64,000 nt of DNA from positions 33,045,501-33,109,500 of the forward strand of contig CM038043.1 of the NCBI GenBank assembly GCA_021397845.1. The letters run 5' to 3'. Shown here in pieces: positions 33,650 to 44,718 of this stretch (position 1 is the first letter of the stretch; each line of letters begins with the position of its first letter). The position numbers and the translations under genes are program-made. The notes beneath the pieces are model-generated. The model was given only the letters and a program-made list of their open reading frames with translations. It did not search any database and had not been told where the DNA came from. Source of the stretch: Areca catechu. Lineage: Eukaryota > Streptophyta > Magnoliopsida > Arecales > Arecaceae.

Positions 33650-34260
33650 ATTCTCCCAGGGTGGGAGGAACTCGACCCTGTCGAGTAAGGCTCAAGTTGG
33701 CTCTGGTATCTCTCCAAGAGGTCTGGGTCCAATTCTTGTAATTCTTCTCGGGAGATCCAAGAGTCATCAGAATCTGGCCTTCCTTGCCAGCGGACCAGGT
33801 ACCTTTGGTATCCTCGATTACGAGTAGAGATAACCTGATCATCCATGATCTTTTCAATCTGCTCTTTCCTCACAGGCCAGTTTGTTGGTGGACACACAGG
33901 GTCGGGATCACTCTCAATGATAGGGTTAGGCTCAAAAGGCTCACTAGGAATCACAGCTGGCTCCCTGTACTCTACTAAGTCTGTAATGTTGAAAGTAGAG
34001 CTAATGCCTAGTTCTGGAGGCAACTCGAGCACATAGGCATTGGATCCTACTCTCTTTACCACTCTAAATGGTCCAGCTCCCCTAGCATGTAACTTTCTAA
34101 CGGTTCCAGGAGGAAACCGTTCAGGCCTTAACCTAATCATCACATAGTCTCCTTCAACAAAAGATTTGACTCGCCTTTGAGTATCAGCCAACTTCTTATA
34201 AGTTTCATTACTTAAATTTATTTTGGCATGAATTTCTTTATGCAAGTCTTTTATATGCTG
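33592..34260 (-). pseudogene. pol: El3 integrase C-terminus and chromodomain
   Basis: Same frame as the integrase core but separated from it by an in-frame TAA near 34302. Residues KLADTQRRVKSFVEGDYVMI and RLRPERFPPGTVRKLHARGA form the integrase C-terminal region. PVRKEQIEKIMDDQ...YQRYLVRWQGRPDSDDSWI is a chromodomain, a module that in this group is thought to bind modified histones and steer integration. The frame runs past the 3' LTR boundary (33649) and stops at 33592, so the last ~19 residues are LTR-encoded. 217 codons from the first ATG at 34245. Confidence 0.9.
33650..33666 (-). other. El3 polypurine-type tract
   Basis: Minus strand CCACCCTGGGAGAAT abuts the 3' LTR. It is purine-rich only in its last part and lies inside the coding frame. 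Confidence 0.5.
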
Positions 34261-34302
34261 TGCAAAATTCTCAGCAGATTCGGAGACTCGAGTGTGGACA
34301 GG

Positions 34303-35205
34303 TTAAGGGACTAGGTCAAGAGGTGTGTGAGGTTTGTACCCATGTACAATTTCAAATGGACTCTTATCCGTAGACCTATTGACCGAGTCATTGTACGCAA
34401 ATTCTGCCCTTGGTAGGTATAAATCCCAATTTCTGGTATTTTCATCAACAAGACATCTCAGCAGATTTCCTAGACTACGGTTCACTACTTCAGTTTGGCC
34501 ATCAGTTTGGGGATGATAGGCAGTTGAAAACTTAAGTTTTGTCCCTAACTTATGCCAAAGGGTCTTCCAAAAGTAACTGGTGAACCGGACATCCCTATCT
34601 GAAACGATTGTCTTAGGTAGGCCATGGAGTCTAACTATCTCATTGAAGAAAAGTGTGGCTACCTTAGACGCATCAAAGGTTTGGGAACAAGGCAAGAAGT
34701 GGGCCATTTTAGAGAATCGGTCGACTACGACATAGATAGAATCATGTCTCCTCTGGGTCTTAGGTAAACCTAACACAAAATCCATACTCACATCTTGCCA
34801 AGGACGATCTGGGACAGGGAGTGGGGTATAAAGGCCAGTGTTTTGTTTTCGCTGTTTGGCAACAGCGCAGGTTCGACATCTAGCTACAATATTAGCTACA
34901 TCCCTTTTCAAGCTAGGCCAGAAAAAGTGGTCTTCAATAGCTAGAATGGTCTTGTCTTTTCCAAAATGGCCAGCTAAACCTCCAGCATGGATTTCCCAAA
35001 TCAAAAATTCCCTAAGAGAAGTTCTAGGGATGCAAAGCCTATTTTTGAAGAACAAAAAACCATCTACAAGGGTATAATCCTGGTGATTACTAGACGGTCC
35101 TTGAACTAGATCCTGATACACAGTTGTGAAATCCGGACAAGACTCATATTCCTCTTTGATTTGCTCAAACCCTATGACCTCAGTTCTAACAGAAGTTAAT
35201 AACAA
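34303..35205 (-). pseudogene. pol: El3 integrase core
   Basis: 300 codons in a different frame from the upstream RT-RNase H. Zinc domain HAGGLAGHFGKDKTILAIED with CRTCAVAKQR (H-H-C-C); catalytic D in WQDVSMDFVLGLPKTQ, D in KTIVSDRDVRFTSYFW, E in HPQTDGQTEVVNRSL; then EFAYNDSVNRSTDKSPFEIV. Catalyses strand transfer of cDNA. The frame change at about 35200 (directly after ADALSRRS) looks like loss of one base. No ATG start is expected; it was part of the polyprotein. Confidence 0.93.
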
Positions 35206-38200
35206 GATCGGCGACTAAGGGCATCAGCTACCTTATTCTCAACTCCAGCCTTATGTTTCAGGACAAAAGTATAGGACTGGATATATTCTACCCACTTAGC
35301 ATGCCTAGGGTTAAGCTTCTTTTGGGAGTTCAGAAATCTAAGAGCCTCATGGTCTGAAAATAGTACAAATTCCTGCGGTAGCAAATAATGTCTCCAGTAA
35401 CGCAAAGCTTGCACCACCGCATAAAATTCCTTATCATAGGTAGAATACCTAAGCTTAGCATCATTAAGTTTTTCACTAAAGAATGCTATGGGATGATTCT
35501 CTTGGCTTAGGACTCCACCTATTCCTACACCTGAAGCATCACAGGCAACCTCAAATACTTTAGAAAAATCGGGTAATCTTAGAATGGGTGCTTGGGTCAT
35601 TTTATCCTTAAGATCTAGGAAGGCTTTATGGGCTGACTTAGTCCAATGAAATTCTCCCTTCCTAATACAATCAGTGATAGGAGCAGCTAAAGTACTAAAC
35701 CCCTTGATGAATCGCCTATAGAAGGTAGCCAAGCCATGGAAACTTCTAACTTCATGCACATTGGTTGGCTTTGAACAGTCTACTATGGACTTAATCTTCT
35801 CAGGATCGGCCGCCACGCCGTCAGGGGTTACTACAAAACCAAGAAAGATAACTCTACTAGTCATGAATTCATACTTCTTAAGATTACCGTAGAGTCTCTC
35901 ATTCCTCAAAACTTGGCAGACTGCTCTAAGGTGGTCTAGGTGATCTGTTGGGGTCTTACTATAGATCAGGATGTCATCAAAATAGACCACCACAAATTTT
36001 CCTATGAAAGCTCTAAGTACCTGGGTCATAATTCTCATGAAAGTACTAGGAGCATTGGACAACCCAAAAGGCATAACAACCCATTCATAAAGACCATCCT
36101 TAGTTTTGAAAGCAGTTTTCCATTCATCCCCGGGTCTAATCCTAACCTGATGATAGCCGCTTTTGAGATCAATCTTAGAAAAAACCATTGCACCAGCCAT
36201 CATATCAAGCATGTCATCTAGTCTAGGGATGGGAAACCTATATTTGATTGTAATTTTATTGATGGCACGACTGTCAACACACATCCTCCACGTGCCATCT
36301 TTTTTTGGGGTCAGCAAGGCTGGGACTGCACAAGGGCTAAGACTTTCTCTAATAAACCCCTTCCTCAATAATTCTCCAACCTGCTTTTGCAGTTCTTCAT
36401 GCTCAGATGGATTCATCCTGTAATGGGGCAAGTTGGGCAAAGTCGCTCCTGGGATTAGATCTATGGCATGCTGGATATCCCTAAGAGGTGGAAGGTGGTC
36501 TGGCAAATCCTCGGGAAAGACATCCTCAAATTCTTTTAACACAGGTTTAACTTCTTGAGGAGGCTCTGAGGGTTCCGAAGTTCTAAGTTCCTTAGCAGTC
36601 AGCATCCAGATGGGTGAACCACTATGAATTTCTTGTTCTAGATCCTTAGCACTGATTAGGTTCACTCCAGTTTTCATCTCCTTAACCTTACCAGCTCCTT
36701 TAGTTACCTTGTCCTTAGGGGGAACGGAATGGATCGTAATCTTCTTCCCTTTGAAATTAAAGACACAGGTATTGGATTTTCCTAAGAGGGTGGCATCATG
36801 ATCATACAACCAAGGTCTTCCGAGAATTATACTGCTCACCCCCATGGGTAAGACATCACACCAAATCTTTTCGTGATAAGATTGCATTTGGATTTGGACT
36901 TGACATCTAGATTGGATGGGTATGGAGGTAGAATCTACCCAAGAAACCTTATAGGGGTTGGGATGGGGAACTGGGATTAAGCCTAACATCTTTACAGTGC
37001 TAGTAGAGATGGCATTTACACAGCTCCCACTATCTATGATGATTTTACATACCTTATCCCCTAATTTAAGAAAAGTTTGTAGGATGTTAGTCCTACGCCA
37101 ATCCTCTTGAACTAGATTCTGGGATAGGATGCATCTTACAACTCCTAATTGGTCAGATTCATTGGGTTCCTCCTCTCCTTCATACTCCTCAACCAAATTC
37201 ATTCCGGCCTCATAAACTTCTTCTTCAAATTCCTCACTGGGCTCGGAATTATCATTCTCTCCCTCTTCTATGTAAAGGGATCTCCGTGGGCACTGGCTAG
37301 CAACATGACCTACCTTATGACACTTGAAACAGGCTATGGCAGTACACTGACTGGAAATGTGACCTGGTTTCTGACACTTAAAACAGGTGATATTTGCATT
37401 AGGGGTTCTCTGGGTGTCAGGTGCCTTACCTTTGTCCATGGGCCTAGGGGTAGAAGTACCCTGAAAAGGTTTACTAGGGATAACTTGGCTAGGTCCATTC
37501 CTTGGGATTGGGGCACTAACCCTAGAAGGTATAGGTCCTTTCTGAAATTTCTCAGTGTTCAGTGCAATCTGGTAGGCTTGGTCTAGATCAGTAACCTCTC
37601 TCAGAAATAGTTCTCTCTTGACATCTTCCCTCAGTCCAGCCCTAAATCTAGACAAAGTGACTTCGTGGGCTTCACTCACATCACATCTCATTAGGTATTC
37701 ATCAAAAGTAGCTATGTAGTCTGAGACAGATCGGTTTCCTTGTTTCAGGTTTTGCCATTGGTCTAACAGGTTTTGCTGGTATGAAATAGGTAGGTATTTA
37801 TCTCTCAGTTTTTCTTTCATACCCTGCCAAGTGGTTATGGGCTCAACATTCCGTCTCCTAGTGGTTAGCTCAATGTTTCCCCAGTATAACCTAGCTTGAC
37901 GCACTAATTTCATCTTGGCAAACTTGTATTTCCTCTCCTCAGACATAGCATACCACTCAAAGTATTGGTCCATCTCACCCTCCCAATCAGAATACACCTT
38001 AGGGTTCAGACTACCATCAAAAGTGGGTGCATCTAATTTGATGTTCCTGATGAACCTATCATCTCTATCTTCAGGCTCTAGGTCAGGCCTCCTATGATTA
38101 GGTTCAGGATCTCTATATAAAGGCCTTCTAGGCTCCTGATGTGGGTGAGGCTGAGGCACATTAAAATCGGGGTCAGGAGTCCAATTCCGATGTCTAGGTT

Positions 38201-38387
38201 CTTCAAGTACTTGGACTCGGTCCCTAAGTTGGGTAAGATCCTCATGAATTTGTGCGCTAAACTGGGCCACAGTGTTTGTCATATCCTGATTCATTTTAGC
38301 CATACTTTCAGTAAGAGTTCTGATCATGGCCTCTAAATCAGGTTGGGTTTGACCAGGTTGATATGGCACTCCGTTTCTGGTAGACAT
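35196..38387 (-). CDS. gag-pol: El3 Gag-protease-RT-RNase H polyprotein (1063 aa)
   Basis: Intact long frame from MSTRNGVPYQPGQTQ. Gag core at about residues 120-290 (DWEGEMDQYFEWYAMSEERK, QNLKQGNRSVSDYIATFDEY). Two CCHC knuckles near 332-367 (CFKCQKPGHISSQC, CFKCHKVGHVASQC) bind element RNA. Protease near 449 (IIIDSGSCVNAI). RT from about 640, with CVDSRAINKITIKYRFPIPR, FGLSNAPSTFMRIM and active-site VVYFDDILIYS near 798. RNase H near 945 (ACDASGVGIGGVLS) to VADALSRRS. It ends by frameshift rather than at a natural terminus, so integrase is not joined. Transcription would start in the right LTR. Confidence 0.95.
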   Translation of the reverse strand: MSTRNGVPYQPGQTQPDLEAMIRTLTESMAKMNQDMTNTVAQFSAQIHEDLTQLRDRVQVLEEPRHRNWTPDPDFNVPQPHPHQEPRRPLYRDPEPNHRRPDLEPEDRDDRFIRNIKLDAPTFDGSLNPKVYSDWEGEMDQYFEWYAMSEERKYKFAKMKLVRQARLYWGNIELTTRRRNVEPITTWQGMKEKLRDKYLPISYQQNLLDQWQNLKQGNRSVSDYIATFDEYLMRCDVSEAHEVTLSRFRAGLREDVKRELFLREVTDLDQAYQIALNTEKFQKGPIPSRVSAPIPRNGPSQVIPSKPFQGTSTPRPMDKGKAPDTQRTPNANITCFKCQKPGHISSQCTAIACFKCHKVGHVASQCPRRSLYIEEGENDNSEPSEEFEEEVYEAGMNLVEEYEGEEEPNESDQLGVVRCILSQNLVQEDWRRTNILQTFLKLGDKVCKIIIDSGSCVNAISTSTVKMLGLIPVPHPNPYKVSWVDSTSIPIQSRCQVQIQMQSYHEKIWCDVLPMGVSSIILGRPWLYDHDATLLGKSNTCVFNFKGKKITIHSVPPKDKVTKGAGKVKEMKTGVNLISAKDLEQEIHSGSPIWMLTAKELRTSEPSEPPQEVKPVLKEFEDVFPEDLPDHLPPLRDIQHAIDLIPGATLPNLPHYRMNPSEHEELQKQVGELLRKGFIRESLSPCAVPALLTPKKDGTWRMCVDSRAINKITIKYRFPIPRLDDMLDMMAGAMVFSKIDLKSGYHQVRIRPGDEWKTAFKTKDGLYEWVVMPFGLSNAPSTFMRIMTQVLRAFIGKFVVVYFDDILIYSKTPTDHLDHLRAVCQVLRNERLYGNLKKYEFMTSRVIFLGFVVTPDGVAADPEKIKSIVDCSKPTNVHEVRSFHGLATFYRRFIKGFSTLAAPITDCIRKGEFHWTKSAHKAFLDLKDKMTQAPILRLPDFSKVFEVACDASGVGIGGVLSQENHPIAFFSEKLNDAKLRYSTYDKEFYAVVQALRYWRHYLLPQEFVLFSDHEALRFLNSQKKLNPRHAKWVEYIQSYTFVLKHKAGVENKVADALSRRSCY

Positions 38388-39293
38388 GATGATTCAAGCA
38401 AGCACACAAAATGAGACTAGACTAAGTCGACTACTGGATCACTAGACCTAGAGTCCAAACTAGATGCCCAATCAGAGTGGCAAGCTAGCCTGTAGTAACT
38501 CAGGACTCAGCCAGGCAGGTGTAAGGGGAGTGTTAGGTCCCTGATTGCCAATCCTAGACACCAATCAGTGATTGGCCAAGTAGGCGGACCAGCACACAAG
38601 CCCTTCGAGACGTAGTCCCTGAACCACCGTTCTAGACACTGAGTGCTAAGCACACACAGAATAACTCAGCAAACTGACTCAACACTAGCCTAGACCCGAC
38701 CAATTGGTGTCCCTAGCCCACTAGGGCAAATTAGGTCTAACTGATTTTAAATTAGGTCTAGGTTCGAATGATTGGATGGTGGTTTTGGGCTAAGGAGAGG
38801 TAATCAACTCCTCCCCTTATCTTAGATGCTCAATTGCCCTTAAGTAAATTATGAGATGATCACTCCAAAAAAAAAAAAAAAAAAAAAAAGAATTGAATTG
38901 CAGAACACAAAAAACAGAGTTGCTGTATTTTAATTCTCAGAATTTTTATCGAAACCAATAAATCGCAGAAAAATTATGAAAAATAGGTTCAATTATACTG
39001 GTTTCAACGAAGCAAAAATCATGCAATTCGGAGTTTTATGCAGGGAGAAATAATTTAGACAACAGGGCAATTACGGGCTGCAACTAGATTGTCTTCCCCG
39101 TTTATAATCCCTGCTACGAAGTTATAACCCAATGGATCCCCTACACGCCCTAGGAACACCCCGTGGAATGGGAGGAGGAGGCTTGCGCCTCGCTTAGTTC
39201 CTAGGACCGGACGTCCTGGGGAGTCTACTTCGAGCAGACAAAATAAAAAGAGAACAATCAAAGCAAGCAAGCAAATCAGAAACCCTAGACTGG
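38388..39293 (-). other. El3 5' leader
   Basis: About 900 bp between primer site and gag with no long frame. It contains a 23-bp A run at 38867-38889 on the plus strand. No splice or RNA motif recognised. Confidence 0.6.
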
Positions 39294-39305
39294 GCTCTGA
39301 TACCA
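39294..39305 (-). other. El3 primer-binding site (tRNA-iMet)
   Basis: Minus strand TGGTATCAGAGC, the standard initiator-methionine tRNA match, 4 bp (TTTT) inside the 5' LTR edge at 39310. Confidence 0.95.
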
Positions 39306-39309
39306 AAAA

Positions 39310-40936
39310 TGATGCAGAACAAATAAAGGGATGCGATGCGGAAGTAAATTAAGATTAACTAATTTTTTTGTTGTTTTTATAGGTTTGTAGAAGTTGGCTT
39401 CAAATCAAAGAAAAGTTAACCTAACATTGAAAGATACTAATATGATAATTGAAAGCACAATTTTAAGGAAACTAAATTATCAGAGTAATTCAGAAGCAAC
39501 GGATCGCTGGGGGTTGAGAAACTCCCAGACCTAGGGTTTCGCTCCGAACTTTCAACAGAACAGAAATAAAGAGAAGAGAAGGTTTATCTAACCAGACAAT
39601 GATCTTCACAGATTTTGATGGAAGAACTCTCCCGAGCAGATTGTTGGATCCTCGGAGTAGATATCTTCGTAATGGATCCTCCAATACTGGTCCTTTGGCG
39701 GGTTGGCTTCTCCTGAACTCAAGATCTGGAAGAGAAGAAAAAATTGATGGAATCAGAGAGTCAAGGGAAAGATTTACCAGGTTGATGAACTTGAAGATCG
39801 AAATTGCTGAAAACTGGATTCTCCTGGATGCTAATGTGATTTTCCTTGGAACTTGCTCTGGATCTGAAGTAGCCGGACTGGATCTGGATGAAGGTGGACG
39901 GCCTGGACTTGTAGAGAGAGAGAGGCCGTGGGAGATGGATGGATCTAGGGTTTGATGGAATGAAAATAATGGAGGGTGGCTAGGGTTTTGGAATTTCAAG
40001 TGGCTAACCTAGGGTTTTGGATAAGGATGGAGATCTCTCACCTCCTCAAGGCTCCAATGGAACCCGGATTACCCCCTCACGGAGCTCAACACTTAGAATA
40101 GTGCGGAAGAAGAGAAACCTAGGTCACTCAACACAAGAGAATAGCAAAAATAATTTTTCTTCATTGATTTTCTAAAGTTACAAAGAGAGGTCTATTATAT
40201 AGACCTAAAATTTTCTCCTAGCTTGTACAAATTCCCATGTGGGACTAAACTCTTCCAACCCCTAGATTAGGTAGAAAATCCTCTCCCTTGGCCGACCAAG
40301 AGTCCAAAAAAAATTGGGACGGCCATAAAGGAATTGTTTTGGAATTTTTATGGCGCCTCCTTTGGAGTTGGATTTGGATTTGGAGTCCTCTTCTTCTTAT
40401 GGTATTCTTCTTTTCTTCCACTCCAAGTTAAGCTCTTTGATTTTGATTTGAACTTCAATTAGGAGTAGGTTGGATGTCCTTCTTTGATTTCTTCTCCAAG
40501 AGAAGTTTTCTTCCTTCTTTGCTTAGGTAAATTAGGCAGGTGTGGGCGCCTCCTTTAATTTAGCCTCCAATTTGATTTTCTCTTCTTTGGATGTGGGGAC
40601 CATGACACTGGGATGCCTCTATGGCGCCTCCTGGACTCTGGCGTGTGCTCGGAGTGTGGCTGGGCGTGTGGCTTGGAGTGTGGCCTCCACTTGCTTGAAC
40701 CTTGATTTGATTGGAAGAGAAATGTGGCACCATTTTGGACCAAATTGAAACCACATTGGGACTTGCACCGAGTCAACATGACTCAACAAAATTTAAATGG
40801 TGACTCAAGAAATAAATAAAATAAATAAACTGGTTGACCAGGTCAACCTTTATTACAAACCCTAATTTCTCGGGCAATGTCAATCAGAGATCCAAATGGA
40901 GCTCTGAAGTCTTCTCTGAGTCTGGTGCCCGCACCA
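39310..40936 (-). repeat. El3 5' LTR (right, 1627 bp)
   Basis: Nearly identical to the left LTR. The TATA inverted repeat is at 40188-40206. Ends GGTGCCCGCACCA, followed by the target duplicate TTCAG. Confidence 0.95.
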
Positions 40937-40941
40937 TTCAG

Positions 40942-41852
40942 CATGATGGAATTGAACCTGGCTACATAATCTCTTAAAGTATCTCCTTCTTATTGCTGAA
41001 TAAAGAAAAGATTATCTGAGTTTCTTGGCATCCTTCGAGTGGTTCTGAAATAAGAGATAAACAACCTTTCCAGCTGATTGAAAGAATGAACAGTGCCTGG
41101 TTGGAGGCTAAAATACCACATCCTTGCTGCCTTTTTAAGAGTCACTGAAAAAGCAAAGCAGTGAAGTACATCCGATGCTCCATGGATTAACATGTGAGCT
41201 TTAAAACTGCCCAGATGGTCAAGAGGATCAGCCGAACCATCGTATAGCTCTACTTAAGAAATTTTAAAATGATGTGGAATATTTTCTTCCATTATCTTCT
41301 TAGAAAAGGGGGCTGAGTATCACATGTGGAGATCATATCTTCTGTTTTCTTTTGTTCGCCAAGCCTGGTAATCTGTAATTCCAACTTTCGAAATTTCTTT
41401 GCAAAGTGACCAGTCATTCCAGCATCTAAAACTCGCTGAGAACTTTCAGGAGTTGATTCGCTAGAAGATATCGAATAAGACCGGGGGCATTTTCCCTTAT
41501 CCTATCTTTCCACATGATTATGGGATCGGTGATGTCGTTTCATGAGAGAATGCCGTCCTGAAGAGTGTTGATAAAGAAAATGTCGACTTGGATCTGGACG
41601 CCAACTTGTATGAAGAGGTGATCGCCGACTACTCCTTGAAGCAGCAGGTCGTTGCTGTCCATTTGCAGCTATTTCTTGAAGATTCTGGATTGCTGCAATG
41701 AGTACTTCCACTTTACTCAAAAGAATCCATAACTGTTCTTGATCCAAGTTTCCAGTAGGAATAGCATCCAGTCCATCCGGGACAAAATCATTCTCTCTAG
41801 GCAAATGATGAGTCTCCTCAGCAAGAAAGTTTTGCGCTTTACCTTTCACCAT
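40942..41852 (-). pseudogene. gag: El2 gag N-terminal half
   Basis: Starts MVKGKAQNFLAEETHHLP at 41852. After a stop at 41502 and a degenerate stretch it continues at 41193-40990 with MLIHGASDVLHCFAFSVTLK, RMWYFSLQPGTVHSFNQLER and FRTTRRMPRNSDNLFFIQQ, then LRDYVARFNSIML up to the El3 insertion point. Same gag fold region as El1 residues 90-170. The frame resumes at 32013. Inactivated both by stops and by El3. Confidence 0.85.
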
Positions 41853-41884
41853 TTCCCCTTCAGATTTCTATAAACTCTTTTATC

Positions 41885-41908
41885 GAGCCCCTACCTGGCA
41901 TGCCAATC
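41885..41908 (-). other. El2 primer-binding site
   Basis: Minus strand GATTGGCATGCCAGGTAGGG follows the 5' LTR. TGGCATGCCA (41896-41905) is a perfect palindrome, as in the El1 and Tat3 primer sites. Confidence 0.8.
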
Positions 41909-42729
41909 TGTTATATCCAGATGGATGGACGTCCAAGCTTCGATAAGATTGCTTGAAGATGACTTCGTCCTACGGATCTGTCCATTCTTCTTCATTTGAT
42001 GAATGCTCTTGTTTACTGAGATGATCACCGACCAAACTTGCAAGTAAATCCACTCACCAGAGAGATTCCGATAGGGGACACTCCGATGCTCAAGTCAGTC
42101 ACAGAGTCTGGACTAAATAGATAAGATCTAAGAAAAAATTGAATTAAAGGTTTGCAAGAGTTCCTGCTGCCATAACCCACTTACCTCCTGGAAACCCCTT
42201 ACTCACCGGTATTTATAGGGTATGATCCTAACCGAATTCAGTTAAGTGAGCTATAAATGGTTAGTTCGTTAATGGGTCATCACGTGCACAGAACATTCGT
42301 CATCAGTTAAGTTGGTCAAAAAGTACATACGATATGGACTATATCACATTGATCAATATAACATCATAGTTAACTCATTAAGTCAGCCTTGAATATCAAT
42401 CGGCCATACACCTCTTGAGCATCAATCGACCTTAGGCCTCTTGGACGTCGATCGACCTTGCGCATCTTGGACGTCGATCGACCATACACCTCTCGGACAT
42501 CGATCGACCATATGTCTCTCGGACGTCGATCGGCCTTATGCCTCTTGGACATCGATCGGCCATGCACCTCTTGGACGTCGATCGACCATGCACCTCTTGG
42601 ACGTCGATCAACCTCACACCTCATGGATGCCGATCGGTCTTACATCTTTTGGACTGATCTAGCAATCGATCAACCATGTTCATTTTATTCAATCCAATAC
42701 AAATAGATCAAATTTATCATAACCCATCT
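41909..42729 (-). repeat. El2 5' LTR (right, 821 bp)
   Basis: Plus-strand start TGTTATATCC; the end reads CATAACCCATCT where the other LTR has CATAACCCAACA (two changes at the terminus). 82 bp shorter than its partner because of fewer minisatellite units. Shared U5 motif at 42100-42074 (minus). Confidence 0.9.
42393..42652. repeat. 26-bp minisatellite in El2 right LTR, 10 units
   Basis: Same unit as the left LTR (13 units). The difference of 3 x 26 + 4 bp accounts exactly for the 82-bp LTR length difference. Confidence 0.95.
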
Positions 42730-43384
42730 CGTATCATTTGGGATGGCAGTGAAATTGAGCCCTTTTTTTCAAACAAAAAAGAAAAGCTAAATATCAATGT
42801 AACAAAACGCTATAAAAAATTGTAAAAAACTCTAAAAAAAGTTACTTTATTTGCATAACCCAAATAAGAAAAATCATAAACATAACAAAATTTCAGAAAA
42901 ACAGAATAGAGAAATAACAGAGTATCATAGAAAATGAAGAGGATAGGAACAGGCAGGTAGAGGCTCAGAATCACCTTTGATCCATCTTTCCTCCACTATT
43001 TCTCAAACGAATCATTGCAGCTGCGGTTCTGTAGACCAGCAGACCATCCAAGCTGCCAAGCAATGGTTACCAAAACGAGAAAAAACCATTGGAGGGGTCT
43101 AAAGAGAATTCATCATCATTACCTCCAGATACGTAGAGAGGGTTCGGGGTTATATCTTCTGTGTGAAAGAATGATTCACCTTCCTCTGCACAAATCTACC
43201 ATTGGGTCACCGCAGCACAAATCCTGAACCACTCCGAACTCCAACATTCATCCATCTACCCAGATCTCAAAGCAGAAGATCCGGCCATTGGAGATGAGGG
43301 AATGCATAAGGTAATTAGCGGCAGCTCGAGGGAGAACCAAGCAAACCACCAACCCCTAACCAATACAAAACCCTGGCTATCATC

Positions 43385-43465
43385 TAAGCTTCCCTATTCA
43401 TCCGCTTATGTATGTAAATGTACACATATGCATATATAAATATACATGCATATGTATATGCATAT
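43385..43465. repeat. Unit-embedded microsatellite (copy A/B junction)
   Basis: Alternating TATG/CATA steps followed by GCTAGCTGGGGTAATGG, the same right-hand flank as the microsatellites at 44920, 47600, 49080 and 50525. Confidence 0.8.
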
Positions 43466-44415
43466 GCATAGGTGTCTGCTAGCTGGGGTAATGGGAAAGA
43501 ACCTAGAAAAAAATTATAGACAAAAAAAAAAATCAGAGAGAATGAAAGAAAAAAGAATGAGGACCTTGTCTACAAAGGGATGGACGAAGAGAGGGGCTCT
43601 GAATCTCTGATTCACCTTTGATCCATAAATCATCCTTTGTAACAACCCAACAAATGACCTAGAACAGGCAAGACAGAAGGTTGTTAAATATTAATTGATG
43701 TGCTTGGCCCCGCTTAAGTATAAAAAACCTTCCTAACAAGCACCTGAAGTGGGGCTAAATAAAAACCTGCATGGATCCTCCTATAGTTCCTTTTATTGTA
43801 CTCCTCTCAAATGGTTGCCGATGAAAAAACAGACCACCAATGCTGCCATGAAAACTTTGCAGAAGAAAGAAGAGTCGGAGAGAGGTTTCATCATCATTGC
43901 CTCGAGAAGAGAGAGAGCAAGACATATGAATGCATTCAAAAACGTAATGTCTAAAATAAGATAACGGGGAGACTAGTTCCCCATTGAGATTTGCTATGGC
44001 ATGATTTCCAAAATAACATTGTCTGTCAACAGAGAAGATTTGTGTGCTGAAAAAAGGGAATTTAGTATCATTTTGGATTGCAGTGAAAGTAAACCCTTTT
44101 TTTGAACAAAAAAGCAAACCTAAATATCAATGTAACGTAAAAAACTCCAAAGGAAGATACTTTATTTGCATAACTCTATCACAGACAAATCATAAACATA
44201 ACAAAATTCCAGAAAAACAGAATAGAGAAATAACAGAGTACAATCTTAGAAGATGAAAAGAATGGAAAAAAGCAAGTAGAGGCTCTGACTCGCCTTTGAT
44301 CCATCTTTCCTCCTCCTGCACTATTTCTCAAACAAATCATTGCAGCAGCGGTTGTCTGTAGACCAGTAGACCACCCAAGCTGCCAAGCAATGGTTACCAA
44401 AAGGAGAGGAAAAAA

Positions 44416-44631
44416 CATTGGAGAGGTCTAAAGAGCTTTCATCATCATTGCCTCCTACATAGAGAGGGTTTGGGGTTGTATCTTTCATGTGAAAGGACTC
44501 ATTCACCTTCCTCCGCATGAAGCCATTGGAGAGGTCTAAAGAGCTTTCATCATCATTGCCTCCTACATAGAGAGGGTTTGGGGTTGTATCTTTCATGTGA
44601 AAGGACTCATTCACCTTCCTCCGCATGAAGC
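44416..44631. repeat. 108-bp perfect tandem duplication
   Basis: CATTGGAGAGGTCTAAAGAG starts at 44416 and 44524, and the two 108-bp copies appear identical. In-frame duplication (36 codons) of the minus frame 44626-44321, but that frame is not a recognised gene. Confidence 0.9.
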
Positions 44632-44718
44632 CACCGCTAGATCACCATAGCACAAATCTCAAACCACTCCGTCCTCCATCATTCATCCAGTTGCACAGAT
44701 CTCAAAGCAGAAGATCCA

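Larger units (their letters stand above)
32019..40936 (-). mobile_element. El3: young chromovirus-type Ty3/gypsy element
   Basis: 8.9-kb minus-strand element inserted in El2 gag, flanked by TTCAG (32014-32018 and 40937-40941). LTRs are 1631 and 1627 bp and differ at only about ten places including short indels (over 99% identity), so insertion was recent. Leader of about 0.9 kb, tRNA-iMet primer site, gag with two zinc knuckles, protease, RT, RNase H, integrase and C-terminal chromodomain. One frameshift (about 35200) and one stop (about 34300) break the polyprotein. The chromodomain wording suggests a Galadriel-like lineage, not proven. Confidence 0.95.
21388..42729 (-). mobile_element. El2: Tat-lineage Ty3/gypsy LTR retrotransposon, split by El3
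   Basis: Minus-strand element flanked by CGTAT (21383-21387 and 42730-42734). Joining the flanks restores the unit sequence as at 51206-51240. Without El3 it is about 12.4 kb. In element order: LTR (41909-42729), primer site, gag (interrupted at 40937 by El3), protease, RT, two RNases H, integrase, antisense genes B and A, polypurine tract, LTR (21388-22290). LTR identity outside the minisatellite is roughly 88% by eye. All pol domains carry stops. Confidence 0.92.

Noticed and set aside
37149..37586. 145-codon plus-strand ORF opposite El3 gag
   Set aside because: Shadow of the intact gag frame on the minus strand; no similarity to the antisense genes of El1 and El2.
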